A DNA stretch of 64,000 nt from Lithospermum erythrorhizon (GCA_019722365.1 JADFUC010000113.1:62001-126000), one strand, 5' to 3'; shown: positions 35,719 through 48,554, numbered from the stretch's first letter. Numbers and translations are program-made. Notes: generated from the sequence alone by a model not told the origin.

Positions 35719-36905
35719 ATGATTATTGATACGAGTGCCTCAAGCCATATTATAGGTTATTTGAGTAATATGTTTAATATTGTTGATGTTTCGGGTTGTC
35801 CTATCGGTCTACCGGATGGAAAAATTTCTAATGCAGTCAAAAGTGGTAGTATTCGTCTGTCTGCTAAGTTGGTTTTGCATGATGTTTTATTTGTACCCTA
35901 GTTTGCTTGCAATTTAATTTATGTGTGCTAGTTAGCAGATAAATTTGATTGTTTGGTTCAGTTTACTAAAATTGATTGTATTATACAGGACCCTACCTCG
36001 AGGACCCTGATTGGAGTCAGTGAGTGGCGGAATGAACTCTACTAATTTTGTAGTATTCTAGAGCAATGGCGCTATATGTGGCTGGGAAGGTGTCTATGAA
36101 TTTGTGGCATAGCAGATTGGGACATCCCTCAGAGAAAGTAGTTAGATCATTATCTTTTATTTCTGATTCGTGGCAGTTGTCGAATAAGGCTTGTATCGTT
36201 TGTTATCAGGCCAAGCAGTCTAGGGAGTTTTTTGTTACAAGCGAACATAAGGGTACTCGTAATTTTGAGTTGATTCATTGTGATTTGTGAGGTCCGTATC
36301 ACAGTGTCTTCGTGTGCTGAAATATATTTTCTTACTATTGTTGATGACTATTTGCGTGCAGTATGGCTGTTTTTGTTGGTGGATAAAACTAAGGTTATGA
36401 AAATTTGTATGCAATTTTTGGCTTTGGTTGATTGTCAATTTAAATATAGAGTTCAGTTTGTTTGCAGTGATAGTGGAATGAAATTTTTTTGTCTTCATGA
36501 TTATTTGCTATGAATAGAATTATATTTCAAACCTCCTGCGTTGGTACTCTTCAGCAGAATGGGCGGGTGGAACGGAAACACCATCACATTTTGAATGTTG
36601 GCCATGCTTTGTGATCTCAAGCAAATTTACCTATGAAATTTTGGGGTGAGTGTATTTTCACTGCCGGGTATCTCATTTGTCGTACCCCATCTAGTGTTCT
36701 TCAATTTAAATCCCCTTATGAACTCTCGTATGGTAAAACTCCTACGTATTCCAATCTCCGTGTGTTTGGTGCTTTGTGTTTTGCTCATAATCAAAAGAGT
36801 AAGCTTGATAAGTTTTGTAGTAGGAGTGGAAGTTGTTTGATTTGGAGTCTCGTGAATACTTTGTTTTTCGTGATGTGGTATTCTATGAAAATGAGTTTCC
36901 ATTTG
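35719..36905 (+). pseudogene. Copia protease and integrase relic
   Basis: The protease motif is DTSASSHI (35725-35748); the usual D-[ST]-G-A-S has Gly replaced by Ser. The pre-integrase HLGHP-type segment reads LWHSRLGHPSEKV with a C..C pair (CIVCYQAKQ). Integrase has the Asp in LIHCDL, the second Asp in CSDSGMKF and the Glu in GRVERKHHHI (about 36565). A stop follows CDL at 36288 and others occur downstream, so no intact protein is possible. Confidence 0.88.
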
Positions 36906-37379
36906 CTCACTCTTTTCCTAAAACAAATGCCTCCTTGTTAGCTCCTCATGTGGTGTGTAGTGTTGATAAGGAGGAGGACTCGGATGGGCTCTTGGGTGGG
37001 GATGAGGCTACCCATCCCTTCTCGGATTAGTCTGCAGCACTGAGTGCTGCCCCACCTGTCCGTGACACTGCCCAGCCGTCGGACGAGGCTGATGTGGGGG
37101 GTAGCTCGGATGGCTTGGCTGGTGTGACTTTGGACGAGTCAGGGACCAGGGATGGAGGTGTTTTAAGGGCGGATGTGGAGGAGATGGGTCGTGGTTAGCG
37201 GGTTAAGTACACTTCTGTGAATCTCAAAGATTTTGTTACGAATACTATGAAAAAGTCGTCGAGTCCGCTCTCACCGTCTTCATCTCAGACCTCAGGTACC
37301 CTCTATCCTATAACTAATTCTTTAAATTATAACCATTTTTCTACTGCGCAAAAGAGTTTTCTTGTAGCGTTAACGGCAA

Positions 37380-38800
37380 TTACAGAACCCAAATCGTTTA
37401 AAGAGACGATGGAATGTCCCCAATGGCGTAAGGCAATGAAAAAGGAAATTGAGGCTTTGGAGGATGACGGAACATGGAGTGTGGTGAAGTTACCTGAGGG
37501 AAAGAAAGCTCTTGGTGCTCAATGGGTTTATAAGGTAAAATGCAATTTTGATTGTAGTATTGAACGGTTTAAAGCTAGTTTGATTGTTTTTTGTAATCAT
37601 CAGGTGTAGGGCATTGATTATAACGATACTTTTGCACCGGTTGCAAAGATGGTTACTGTACGGACTTTCTTAGCGATTGCTGTTGTTAAGCATTGTGAGT
37701 TGCATCAGATGAATGTGCATAATGTCTTTCTTCATGGTGATTTGTCTGAGGAGATTTACATCAAGTTATCTCCGGGTTTTAATAAGAGGCGTTTGGGTCT
37801 TGTATACAAATTGCATAAATCTTTGTATGGGTTGAAGCAGACACCTCGCTGTTGGTTTTCGAAGTTAGCCTTGGCACTAAAACGGTATGACTTTGTTCAG
37901 TCTTACTCAGATTACTTTCTGTTTACTTTGTATAAAGGTAATGTACAGTTACATATGTTGGTTTATGTTGATGATTTAATCATAAATGGTAATGATTTGG
38001 ATGTTGTTTCTCATTTCAAGAAGTATCTTGGAAATTGTTTTCATATGAAGAATTTGGGAGTCCTTAAATATTTTTTGGGGGTTGAAGTTGCCCGTAGCTA
38101 AGAAGAGATATTTTTCAGTCATCAGAAATATGCCCTTGATATTATATTTGAGACATGCCTTCTGGGGGCTAAACCTATGCGATTTCCGATGGAACAGAAT
38201 CAGCGTTTGGCTAACTCCACTAGTGCACCTCTAAAGGATGCCGAACGATATCGTCAGTTAGTTGGGCGGTTACTTTATTTGTCATTTACTCGTCCTGACT
38301 TGTCTTTTGATATATCTCAAAGGTTGTCCAGGTCAGGGGATATTATTGAGTGCGAAAAGTTCTTTGTAGCTTTCGGGTTAGTGCGATTTGGACTAGGCAA
38401 ATTGTCCTATTACTCGTCGTTCTATATCTAGATGGATTGTGTTTTTGGATGATTTTCCTGTTTCTTGGAAGACCAAAAAGCAGGCAACTGTGTCTCGTTC
38501 TTCTACTGAGGCTGAGTACAAGACAATGGTTGTTATAACCTATGAGTTGAAATGGTTGAAGGATCTTCATTGTTTTGGGGTGTTTCACAAAAGGTCTATA
38601 AAGTTGTTGTGTGATAGTCAGTCTGCAGTGCATTTGGCACAGAATCCGATTTTTCATGAACGTACGAAACGCATTGAAATTGATTTTCGTTTCTTGCGGG
38701 ATGCAGTATTGGATGGCACGTTCGGTTGACTCATGTTTCTACTACAAGTCAGTTAGCAGATGTTTTTACCAAGGCACTTGGGAAGTGACAATTTGATTTT
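37380..38800 (+). pseudogene. Copia reverse transcriptase and RNase H relic
   Basis: RT runs from WRKAMKKEIEALEDDGTWSV through HNVFLHGDLSEEIYI and LYGLKQTPRCWF to the catalytic YVDDLIINGND (about 37960-38000). RNase H has SRSSTEAEYKTM (about 38490-38525) and CDSQSAVHLAQNP. A stop interrupts the region at 37605-37607 and another at 38099-38101, and frames shift near 38350-38440. Confidence 0.92.
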
Positions 38801-38839
38801 TTACTTCGCAAGTTGGGCATTTTAGATCTTCATGCTCCT

Positions 38840-38973
38840 TGGTATTCCGTGTATTGTGTGTGTATATTATAATAGTGTGGGGTCGTGTATATTTAGCCCG
38901 TAGATTTTATATTCTGTATACTATATATTCTTTGAGATATCAATAATATCAGTTCAGAGCTTCTAACTTTACA
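38840..38973 (+). repeat. 3' LTR of copia element
   Basis: Begins near TGGTATTCCGTG and carries TATATATTCTTTGAGATATC, ending TTTACA. It matches the 5' LTR with scattered substitutions. Confidence 0.8.
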
Positions 38974-39924
38974 AATTCAATTTCAATTTCAATTCAACGA
39001 ATTTTTTAACTTCATTCTAATTCTAATTTGTGAAACTATAATTTCAATTTCAGTTTGAATTGGAATCTTAATCTCAATCACATTCCCATTCAAAGTAAAG
39101 TAACTTTAATTACAAATTCATTACTAATTAGAATTCAAAATGAACAATTCAATAAACAATTTTATTCTCAATTATCTCAATCTCGTTTCAAATAAGCAAA
39201 ACCAACTAACTTTGATACTAATTATACAACTAATTCACCAACATTCAATTAAGTAAACAAGTAAATATTTGAATAATAATGTAATTTCAAATTTATTAGT
39301 AATTCGATTTCAAAATCAACAATTCAATAAACAATTTCATTCTCAATTATCTCAATATCATTTCAATTAATCAAAATCAACTAACTTTGATACTAATTAT
39401 ACAACTAATTGACCAACATTTCATTTAATTGAACAACTAAACATTTGAACAACAATTTAATTTCAAATTTATTACTAATTCGATTTCAAAACTAACAATT
39501 AATAACGGATTAAATAACTAATAATCACCAAATACTTAAATAACTAATTAACAAAACTAATTTTTCGCGAAATAATTCAAAAATAGGAAAAATGTCCAGA
39601 TACATACCGTTTTAGTGTTGGGGGCATTTTGGAGAATTTGTTAGGGGTAGTGGAATTTGCGTAGGATGGCAATTTTGGAGGAGGGATGGGGTGCTAGTGC
39701 GATGGGGGCTATTTTTTTTGAGGAGGGACGGCGGTTTTCTAGAGGATCGGGGAATTAGGTAATAAAGAAGAAGAAGGCGGGTGGAAGAAAAGAAAGGGGG
39801 AGTTAAAACACGATTAGGGTTAAACCCCGTCTGACGAGCGCACTGGATTCTTCGTATTTTGTCATGCTCGGTATTAAATGTCGATCCACGTTTACTTATG
39901 TATAAAAATCCTTAAATTACTAAT

Positions 39925-40142
39925 TGTTAGGAATCCTATAGGTTTCACTAATCAATTTAAAGGAATTACTTTCTCTTCAATAAAAAATCTCATTAATTAC
40001 TTACTAAGTATTAGTAATTAATTATTCCCCAAGAAAAGTCTCAAATATGTAATAAACTTTTTCTTTTCTTGTTCTTCAATTATTTAATTAACTAATTAGA
40101 CTTCTATAATAATCGGGCTTATACGTGGTATTAACTGCAGCA
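39925..40142 (-). repeat. 3' LTR, internally deleted
   Basis: Its left end TGTTAGGAATCC corresponds to the outer end of the long LTR, but TATAGGTTTCACTAATC follows at once; in the long LTR these two parts are about 500 bases apart. The inner boundary at 40142 is approximate. Confidence 0.75.
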
Positions 40143-41422
40143 TGACAATCTCCTTGAAGACTAATTTCGGATCATAGATCTCCAAACTTCAATGCGCGGC
40201 TTTGAAGTTCATCGTCTCCGAATTCTCACTTGAAGTTGATTCACGACTTCAATGCATTTTTTCACCAATTCCATAATAACCTTGAATGCCACCAACTTGA
40301 CTATCAGAGACACTTTTGCCACTGTTAGGAATTTTCACCACTTCAAATAAGACCATGTTAACTCTTTACCTATATCGGATCTTACCGATCTTTTCCGAGA
40401 GTACCTTGAAATCCTCGAGCTGATTGGTCATTAATGAAATTCTCTTCTTCTTCTTTTCCTTGTCGGCCGGCAACTCCCATAATCACATTCGTGTCAGTTT
40501 TCAATTAGCTAAATTTTAAAGTTTGGGAGCCGCTTTTACTGCGCTGAAACCACGCCCGGTAACTGGATGAAATCGCTTTAACACGCCTTGGTTGTCTCAT
40601 AGCATCCTTGAACTTCAGGAGTATCTCGCGTACTTCAACCTAGGACTTTACCGCAACAAAATGTTGCTAACACAGAAACTCCATGTTGCCATGACAACCC
40701 CGTTTCTACCATCCAAGAAACTACCGTATGGAATTTTCACATATGGTTTGTACACGATCTCTTACCAAGTTCTTAACAGCCATCCCGCCCAAGCGATCTA
40801 CGTACCTATCATGCACCCTTTTTCGACTACAGTCTCCGCCGTGACTGCGCTAACAATGTTCCTCACGAACAACATCAACAATGGGCTCCCCGGACTTCAT
40901 TTGTGACCTTCAATCGTATCTTCGATGCCGATGAATCCATACAACGAAATCAACTTGAGTCATCGCTTCCGTCATGACCTTTGATAACCGATAAATCCAC
41001 ATGCTCCTAAGGCGTACTTGAAATCCGTTACGAACAAGATTAGTCCGTTAGATTTGAGCAACAAATCTAATCTCCAATTCCATGTAGAATCGTTTGATAA
41101 ACCTTAAAACAAAACATCACCCGTATCCTGAATTTCTCGGAATCTTCCATCTAATCGATGACCACTGACCAAGACCTTGATGACCCGTGATATGCCAATT
41201 TCGCGTCGCTAAAATCACCCAAATCTTCAAGGACTTTTCATCTTCAAGACAAACCTTACCAAAATCTCGACGGCGTATGATGCTCGAATCAAACCGAGGC
41301 AATTCAATGCTCCTGTGTGGTCAACTGACATCTTCACATCTTGTATCACCGCCATTCTTTCAACCAAATCATAAAACATCTGAATAAACTTTCAATCATC
41401 CAAACCTCGCTTTGATACCAAT

Positions 41423-42134
41423 TATTAGGATTTCTATGCCGTTATTGACAACTCTATAATTAACGATGCTTCGGATCCGCCAGTATACAACGACATGATC
41501 TTAACCTTTTAATTAACAATAATTATGGGTATCATCAATTTATACTAATTACTAAGATCATCGAGTTGATGCCACTAAATTAGGACATATGATAATAGAA
41601 AGAGTAGAGTACGAATAAGCGGCTTTAGAAATTTACTCTGGTTCACCCTCGATGTGAGCGTGGCATCTTTGAATCCTTGTAATTACCGGAAGAATTGCAG
41701 GGACTCAGAACCATATTCTACCATCTAGAAATTGATGTGTTAATACACTAAAATCTCTAGAAACAAGATCTCTTAATTGAGTATTTTAAATAGACATGAA
41801 ATCTAATTACAAGACTCGTAATATTATTCTTTCTTGGTCTCATGAATCTCTATTTTAATCCTCACATTTGAAGTGGTGATATCTTACATAATACATATAA
41901 TTACTACACAAGAACAGGATATTTATAGGTTTCATTAATCATTCTAAAGGAATTACTTTCTCTTCAAGAAAAAGTTACATTAATTACTTACTAAGTAGTA
42001 ATTAAATATTCTCCAAGAAAAGTCTCAAATAGAGAATACACTTTTTCTTTTCTTGTTCGCAAATTATTTTCTTAACTAATTAGACTTCTATAATAATCCG
42101 GACTTCTCTAGTAATTATTCTTCACGCACCAACA
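41423..42134 (-). repeat. 5' LTR, full length
   Basis: 712 bp, ending in CACCAACA on the plus strand. The inner edge TATTAGGA has lost the TG of the TG...CA ends. Confidence 0.75.
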
Positions 42135-42595
42135 CTAATATGGTACGACGAAGTACGACATAACGTGAATAAGTTAACTTTTCTATTTACTTTATATTCT
42201 TTTTAATATACAACAACGACGACAAATGACGAACAATGAATTTCATTTATTTTTCCTAAATTTTTTGTTCAACTCTACGCCAAAAAATGACGAATTTGTT
42301 GTATTTTGCAGTCGTTTCTGGACCCGAATTGTAAAAATCGGGTCCAGTCAATTCTCATCGTGTTTTGTCGTTTCTACGATTCCCGTGCTCGTCGTTTATG
42401 GTCACTTTCCGAGTAGTGATAGTTGCATTAATTTTGAACATTTAATTAATGGATTAACTAAATGAGAAGTGAAAGTTGTTTATAATGAAATTTTAAAATA
42501 TATTGTTAATTTCACAATTTATAAGGAAACGTACACCATATATAAGAATGTTCTCTTATTTATTCTAGTTTCAAAATTCACCATAGTGGCATAGT

Positions 42596-42923
42596 TTAAC
42601 CAACAATTGGAGGTTGTATGACAATACTACCTGGACGATTAACATACAAGAGAACACGATTGCAACACACTTTCGGAGCAGGATGGCAAGGGCTATATAA
42701 CATGACAAAACTGTCACATTTGGGTTGTCTTTCATAATTACTTTCTTTGCATAATCTTCAGGTGCTTTCAATAATTCTTGCCCAAAAAGTTTGTCTACTG
42801 CATAAGAGAGACAAATAGATGATATAGTTCAACTTATTAGCTTGCATGTTGTACCTGCCCTACAACCATTGCCAAAGCACAAGCAATGATAACGATCCTT
42901 CTTACTAGGAAACTTCGAACCAT
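42596..42923 (-). pseudogene. Potato inhibitor I (PR-6) family protease inhibitor, frame-disrupted
   Basis: Inhibitors of this family block serine proteases and are often secreted and wound- or pathogen-induced. On the minus strand exon 1 (42855-42923) encodes MVRSFLVRRIVIIACALAMV, a good signal peptide, and ends at a GT donor. Exon 2 (42596-42797, after TATGCAG) encodes LFGQELLKAPEDYAKKVIM and KDNPNV, then after a one-base shift CCNRVLLYVN and IVIQPPIVG before TAA. This fits the family pattern (ENPNV, then CDRVR.YVN, then a V.Q.P.VG end). The phase at the exon junction does not join and a second shift lies within exon 2, so it is either a pseudogene or suffers from sequence errors. The residues around the reactive-site loop are not clear. 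Confidence 0.55.
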
Positions 42924-43500
42924 CAAGCATGTACATCATTTCTTGGACATTTGATGTGCTAAAAGTATCCATATTTATATTATGTACTATGTGGGATAGT
43001 TAGTATTATGCACTGATTTAACATAAATGTCGTCATTTACGAGATTGACATGATACTATATTTGTGCATACATGTACTTATCCATTTTTCCTTTTGTGGA
43101 AATGATTTTTGTTTTTTACCTTGTTTGTATTATTTGTAGCGACCATGGTCGGCCGCGCGAAGAAGAATGCATTTATAATCCGAGCAATGGAGATTCTGCA
43201 AAACCGATGGGCTGACTTCAGTTTAAAACTACTCCTTTCCATTAAATTTGATTTCCATTAATATTCTGATATAATAACCGTTTTAAAATTTTACAAATCC
43301 ATGGTGATATCTAACCAACAACACCATATATATACAACATATCCCAAAAGAGCGATGCCGGCAAGGCTACAGCAGGAGAATAAATGCGTATTCGGAATAC
43401 AATAATTAGAGCAATTTAAAGTTTGAAAATAAGATGCAACCATTCAGCAGTTGACAACGCATAATCGGGAATTTGTGAGGATCTGCACGATGCTCGCTAT
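42924..43500. other. Region upstream of the inhibitor relic
   Basis: AT-rich with no recognised gene. A short GC-richer patch at 43138-43215 (GGTCGGCCGCGCGAAG) was not assignable. Confidence 0.35.
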
Positions 43501-43688
43501 ACTCGAGATAACTTTCACAACTGACCTCTAGCTCCAGTAGCCAGGTCATCGGCGCGGCCTGTGAATGAAAATGCCGCCCGTAGCGAAAGGGGTGTAGGCT
43601 GCTGACTTAGTGAACACTTAACGAGGGGGGTGAATTTACCATACGGAGCAGAGGCAGGACAATATTATAATAGTCAATATGAATAAAT

Positions 43689-43691
<3 letters not shown>

Positions 43692-43761
<70 letters not shown>
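43692..43761. repeat. (TA)n microsatellite
   Basis: About 34 uninterrupted TA units. Confidence 0.98.
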
Positions 43762-43764
<3 letters not shown>

Positions 43765-44004
43765 GACTACCTAATAAAGTCATACAATAATATTCCAAGA
43801 AGGTCTCGGGCATAACATGTTAGATTATAATAGAAGGTCTCGATAAATCCTTGTCGCGAGAATAAAATCACGAGACTCAGCATCGACTATAATTCTAGTC
43901 GTCACCTTATCTCCTCGTATCTCATAGTATACCCGACCTACAATGCGTATATACCGATCCGTCTACTGCGGGAATGGATCAACCGCTAATAAACACCGCT
44001 CTTA

Positions 44005-44225
44005 TACGAGTATAAGGCCAAACCCCTTATTATACGTATAGGGCCACGCCCGGCAATCTTGTATGTGAAAGTGATCATAAAGACTCATTACATTTCTTAT
44101 ACCGTAGTATAAGGCAGGCAGCACTTAACTATGCCGTAGTATGGGGCCCATCGACAATGCACGCAACAAAGTGATCAAAAGTCGTACACATTCTTATACC
44201 CCGTAGTATAAAGATAATAGCTTCA
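44005..44225. repeat. Palindromic CTTATAC..GTATAAGG units in copy A
   Basis: About four spaced palindromes of the type TTATACC(G)TAGTATAAGG separated by GCCCGGCAATC-like spacers and AAAGTGATCA. Confidence 0.7.
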
Positions 44226-45814
44226 CATATCTGCGAGGAAGGAGAGTCGGCTTTAACCTAATCGCTTGACGCGGGTCAAATCACGATACTTGATCACGCA
44301 AAGTCATACGTAACTCTAACCAGCACATACCGATAACGTCTGCAATAAGTAAATCAAGCTCGGCCGCTGACAAGGTACGAGAAATACATAAGTGCCGACA
44401 AAGCCGCGGGGAATACAATAGTTCCGACAAGGCCACGAGAAATCAGAAATATAAGTTGGGAGTTAGGGCGCTACTCTTTACCTCGAAGCAATCTTGGCGA
44501 GAATATAATCACATAAATAATATCTTGGCTACTTCACGATAGATCACACGTAACCACTCTGACAATTACATGTATATCATTCTAAACCCAATCATAACAC
44601 AATGACATGTACATCATTCTCACATAATCATAACCACGATAACTTGTTCACCTGATTTAAGGTAAATGCGTAGCGTGCGCGTGAGATAAGTGCGCCTCGA
44701 TAACTACCACAAAAACTTCAGCGGACATAATCAGTGGCACTTGCCCCACCACGATCAACGCCTAAAAACACCCATAAATTAATATCAAGACCTACTACAA
44801 AACTGCGTTCTAGAATACGCTACGACTCTTAAGTGGAACTATTTCTAAACGGTCTAAAATGACGGATAAAACAACGAATTAATAATCCCGTCGGACACAA
44901 CCCAATCGACCTCCCCGCTAGAATTCCGCCTTATTACTTTAACATTTCAAATCAACTTATAAGTCATTCTAATTAACCCTCAAGTCCATAATTAACAACC
45001 TATACTCAAATATAGAATTCTGACTTCGACTTGAAAATAACACTTTTTCTTTAACTCCTTTAATCAATTTTTAAATCACCATTTTAACATCACAAAAACT
45101 ACGATAAGGTCCAATTAAACTCCCTACACATTGAAAGTCTTATAAAATATCAACCCAAAAGTCCTTTGAAACCTAGAAAATCCAGCTTCGACCATAACAT
45201 CCTCAGGCTTGATCTGAAGTCGTGAATTAAATTGACATATACGTCATAGCATCCATAACAAACTAAGATTAATCAAATCAACCAAAAGCGCTATTTTCTT
45301 ACCTCAAAATGCATTAGGGGAGAAAGGCGTTGGGAAACATAATAATCGGCCTAGGGATCTTTATATGTAACAAAGTGAAGAAATGGAAGAGAAAAATCTT
45401 GTCTTGCTTTCGAGGGAAGGTCTCGGTCAAGTGAGAGAAGAAGATTTTGTGTTTTTGAAAGATAAGGATGGATGATGATAACTTAAGCTCTAAGTCATGA
45501 AAAACCATAAAGGGAGTTTGTGCCGAAGAAATCACGCAGCGAATCATTATCGAGCGACTTAGCGATCTAAGCTTGCTTTCGGTGTCCCCGACTATTACTA
45601 ATAAATTATAAATGTAATCCGGCTCAAATAATTTCTGAAATAAATATTATTATCAAAATTATTTATATCTTATCTCGGGTCCATAGCAATGAAAATTTAA
45701 AAATTTTTTTTAATGTAGCAGGTGTCATTATTAGAGTATTTACTTATTTTTCGAATTACAGTAACTTGTGTAATTTGGGATATCCAGAGATAGTAGTGTT
45801 CTTTTTATTTATAC

Positions 45815-46400
45815 TACTACAATATACGTACGTTGCACGAAAGTATTTATGCTTCAAATAGTATAATATACGTACGTTGCACGAAAGTATTTATATTTCA
45901 AATATTTAAACTAAGATAATAAATAAAATAATTAACTGTCCCCACATAAATTTATAAATTATATTTTTGATTTATATTATAATTCATTTAAATTTCATAG
46001 TTATGTAGGGTCCACTTATAATTTTTTAATAATATGATTTTAATAATTAGATTTAGTAAAGTTTTGTTACCATTACTACTCTTCATTTCGAGTTTAATAA
46101 AGAATGCGCATTATGTCATTTATTTATTATTAGAAAGCATCACTTTTCTCTTTTAATAAAAAAAATACACACTTATGTTATTTTATTTATTATTAGAAAG
46201 TATCAACTTTCTCGATTGATTAGTAGTATAAATTATTCATAATTCTACTATTGATTTTATTTATATATTCATTTTTAACAAATTTTAATTGATAATTGAC
46301 TCGATAATATTTGCACAAAACTGAATAATAATGGAATACATGAAATTCTCTCGATTTAGCCATGCAACGACTAAAGAGGCAGCGCGTTAGATATCACTTG
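45815..46400 (+). repeat. AT-rich direct repeat R, first copy
   Basis: It opens with a 44-bp tandem pair (ATATACGTACGTTGCACGAA at 45822 and 45866). It then shares AATTTATAAATTATA, TTTTGATTTATATTATAATT and AGTAGTATAAATTATTCATA with 50590-51115, in the same order and orientation. Confidence 0.75.
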
Positions 46401-47165
46401 ACCAGTGTGAAATACTCCAAATGAATTATATTGAAAATCAATGGAATAAAGATGACATATATCTTTAAAAACTATATCTTGTGCAATAATTTTTTTAATA
46501 AAAAGTTAAACCTCAATAATATATATATAATAATATTAACGATATAGAAAACTTTAATTTTTTACATAAATAGCAACTTTAATATAAAAATATCTGAAAA
46601 CCTTGAATAGAAGATGAAGTGCGATTTGTACATCGAATGTTCATCAATAAAGTGGATTATATACCTATAATATACATATTCATGCATTCATTTTTTAGAC
46701 TATAATAGCGATGAATTATATTTCATATAAAGTGAAAACTAATATAAGTATTATTATGACAATATACTCTTTATTTAGTTTACTAATCAATATTAAATAG
46801 TGAAGATTGAATTTTTTTAATTTCATTTCATATATTGAATTCAACTCTAATTAATTATTGGATAAAAAGAAACATATTATATATATTATAATAAAACAAT
46901 TAAATTTAGAAAATAAAATATCCAAATCTTTTACTCACCATACTAAATTATTATCGTACCAGTTTAAGTGCTCCCAAATTGATAAACTTTACGCATTCAT
47001 CATCATTAAACATAATTTTTATTTGAATAAAATTTAATATCCTTATTAAAATGCATTGAAAATATTATTATTTGATAATTTTCGGCCAGAATATTATACA
47101 ACAAAAATATAAAATATTTAAATTTAACATTTAATGCATGAAAATTTAAATTTAAACATTGACAA
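46401..47165. other. AT-rich spacer
   Basis: No reading frame, RNA gene or element border is supported here. Confidence 0.4.
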
Positions 47166-48554
47166 TTTATTGGGGATGGTGCCAAAAATCGATAACGACT
47201 CGTTAATTAATAAATTAAAATGCGAGATTATTAAATTGGTTAACGTAAAGTTTGGAAACCACGTTATATTTTATGTACGATAAATGTTAATGTTTGGGAG
47301 TTAGTTGTCGAGATAAGTTAAAACGAGAGGTATCGATTGAATTAAAATGTTCGGGTTTTCACCGTTTGGACTATTGGGCCAACCCATTTACTTAATCAAC
47401 AAAACAAGGCCCAAACCACCCAAAACCCATTTTCCCCGCCTTTCCCATTAAGCCATATTTGCACTGTCGATTCTCCCCACATGATTTTCTTCGATTTCTC
47501 CTCATCTCTCGAGCTTTGGGCCTCAATTTTTGGAGAGAACACCCCACCATCAAATCTCTTCGATTCAAGGTAAAAAGGTCGGATCTTTTTGAGTATTTTT
47601 GTGAGTTCGGTTGAGTTGACTTTTGCATTCATTTTTATTGCTACAATCGATTCTTGGGTTCTAAATTAGTTGTTCTTGAGTTCAAATTACGTGTTTTGAT
47701 GTGGAATTTCGGACGTTTTAGGGTCGTTGACTTTTTGGAATTTTAGTTGGACTTCGACTTTTGTGGGTTATTATTGCATATAATTATTATCTAGGCTTAG
47801 ATTATAGTATACGAGATGATAATAATCGATTTTTGGGGAGAGAGGTGTTGTTATAGTTGAGATTGATTTCGAGGAGTTGACTTTGGGTTGACTTTTCTAA
47901 GATTTGTTGAGAGTATAAATATGTTATTGGACATTTATTTTGATTGTTTTGGTGAAAATTATGATTTATATAAGTTGTTGGAGGAATATATGTTGAAATT
48001 AGTTTTTATTAGATTTTGGTAATGGAGCTTTGAGGATTAGAGGTTGTTAGATATGGGTTAGTTAGTTGGAAAAGTTGAAAATTTGGGTTGATTGAGGTGG
48101 TTGGAAATGTTAGTAATTTGGATAAGGTATTGGCCGATTATGGGATTTAGTCGGAATTAGTTGAAGTCGTCATAAGTAATTGTCATTGGAATCATGTCGG
48201 CCAATCTATCGTAGGATTGTCAATTCGTAACTAAAATGGGTTGAAAAGTCGAGAATTTAATTAGGATCGGGGTTAAATTGTTGTGAGTAGTAATTATATT
48301 TTCCGGTGTTGTTTAGACTTCCGGAGCAGGGAAAAGCGTGTGGATCGGGTCAATTTGGCAGGAGCTAGTGAAGTGCTGTAAAGGTGGGGATTTATCACTC
48401 GTTTGGTTACCTTATTTATGTTTGAGTGGAGTATATGGTAAATTGGTTTGCGGGCTAATAATACGTGGTATGAACTTATCTGTGAGTATAGTTGTGAAAT
48501 TGTGAAATGTTGACTTGTATGGTGGTTGTGTTAGATGCATTATGGTATATTTAT

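Larger units (their letters stand above)
34380..38973 (+). mobile_element. Ty1/copia retrotransposon with short LTRs, degenerate
   Basis: Direct repeats of about 133 bp at 34380-34512 and 38840-38973 end in CTTCTAACTTTACA. An initiator-Met type primer site TGGGATCAGAGTG follows the 5' LTR directly (34513-34525; TGGTATCAGAGC is the usual form). The interior carries gag, protease, integrase, RT and RNase H in copia order on the plus strand, with internal stops and frameshifts. The LTRs differ at roughly a dozen of about 115 aligned positions, so the insertion is old. The flanks are AATTC-rich low complexity, so a target duplication cannot be proved (AATTC at 34371-34375 and 38974-38978 is a candidate). 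Confidence 0.93.
39925..42134 (-). mobile_element. Short non-autonomous LTR retrotransposon
   Basis: The element is flanked by the perfect 5-bp duplication CTAAT (39920-39924 and 42135-42139). LTR copies share AATTACTTACTAAGTA, CCAAGAAAAGTCTCAAATA and CTTCTATAATAATC. On the minus strand the 5' LTR (41423-42134, 712 bp) begins TGTTGGTGCGTG and is followed by the primer-site-like TTGGTATCAAAGC (rc of 41408-41420). The 3' LTR (39925-40142) is only 218 bp, missing about 500 bases inside. The 1.28-kb interior has no recognisable gag or pol, so the copy depended on enzymes from elsewhere. Confidence 0.85.
43500..45610 (-). mobile_element. Long LTR-like repeat, copy A
   Basis: It shares ordered blocks with the sequence at 52036-55190: GCTTTAACCT, CGACAAGGCCACGAGAAA, the phrase ATCACGAGA(GA)CT...GACTATAA, GTATACCCGAC, and a run of palindromic CTTATACC..AGTATAAGG units. 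No gag or pol is present. Size and composition fit a solo LTR of a Ty3/gypsy element, but the ends are not fixed. A long (TA)n tract interrupts it at 43692-43761. Confidence 0.5.

Noticed and set aside
36235..36902. Minus-strand frames of 87 and 91 codons
   Set aside because: Shadows of the plus-strand copia integrase region.
47392..47632. Two overlapping 78-residue minus-strand frames
   Set aside because: They lie in the long LTR-like repeat B, in different frames, without any conserved motif.
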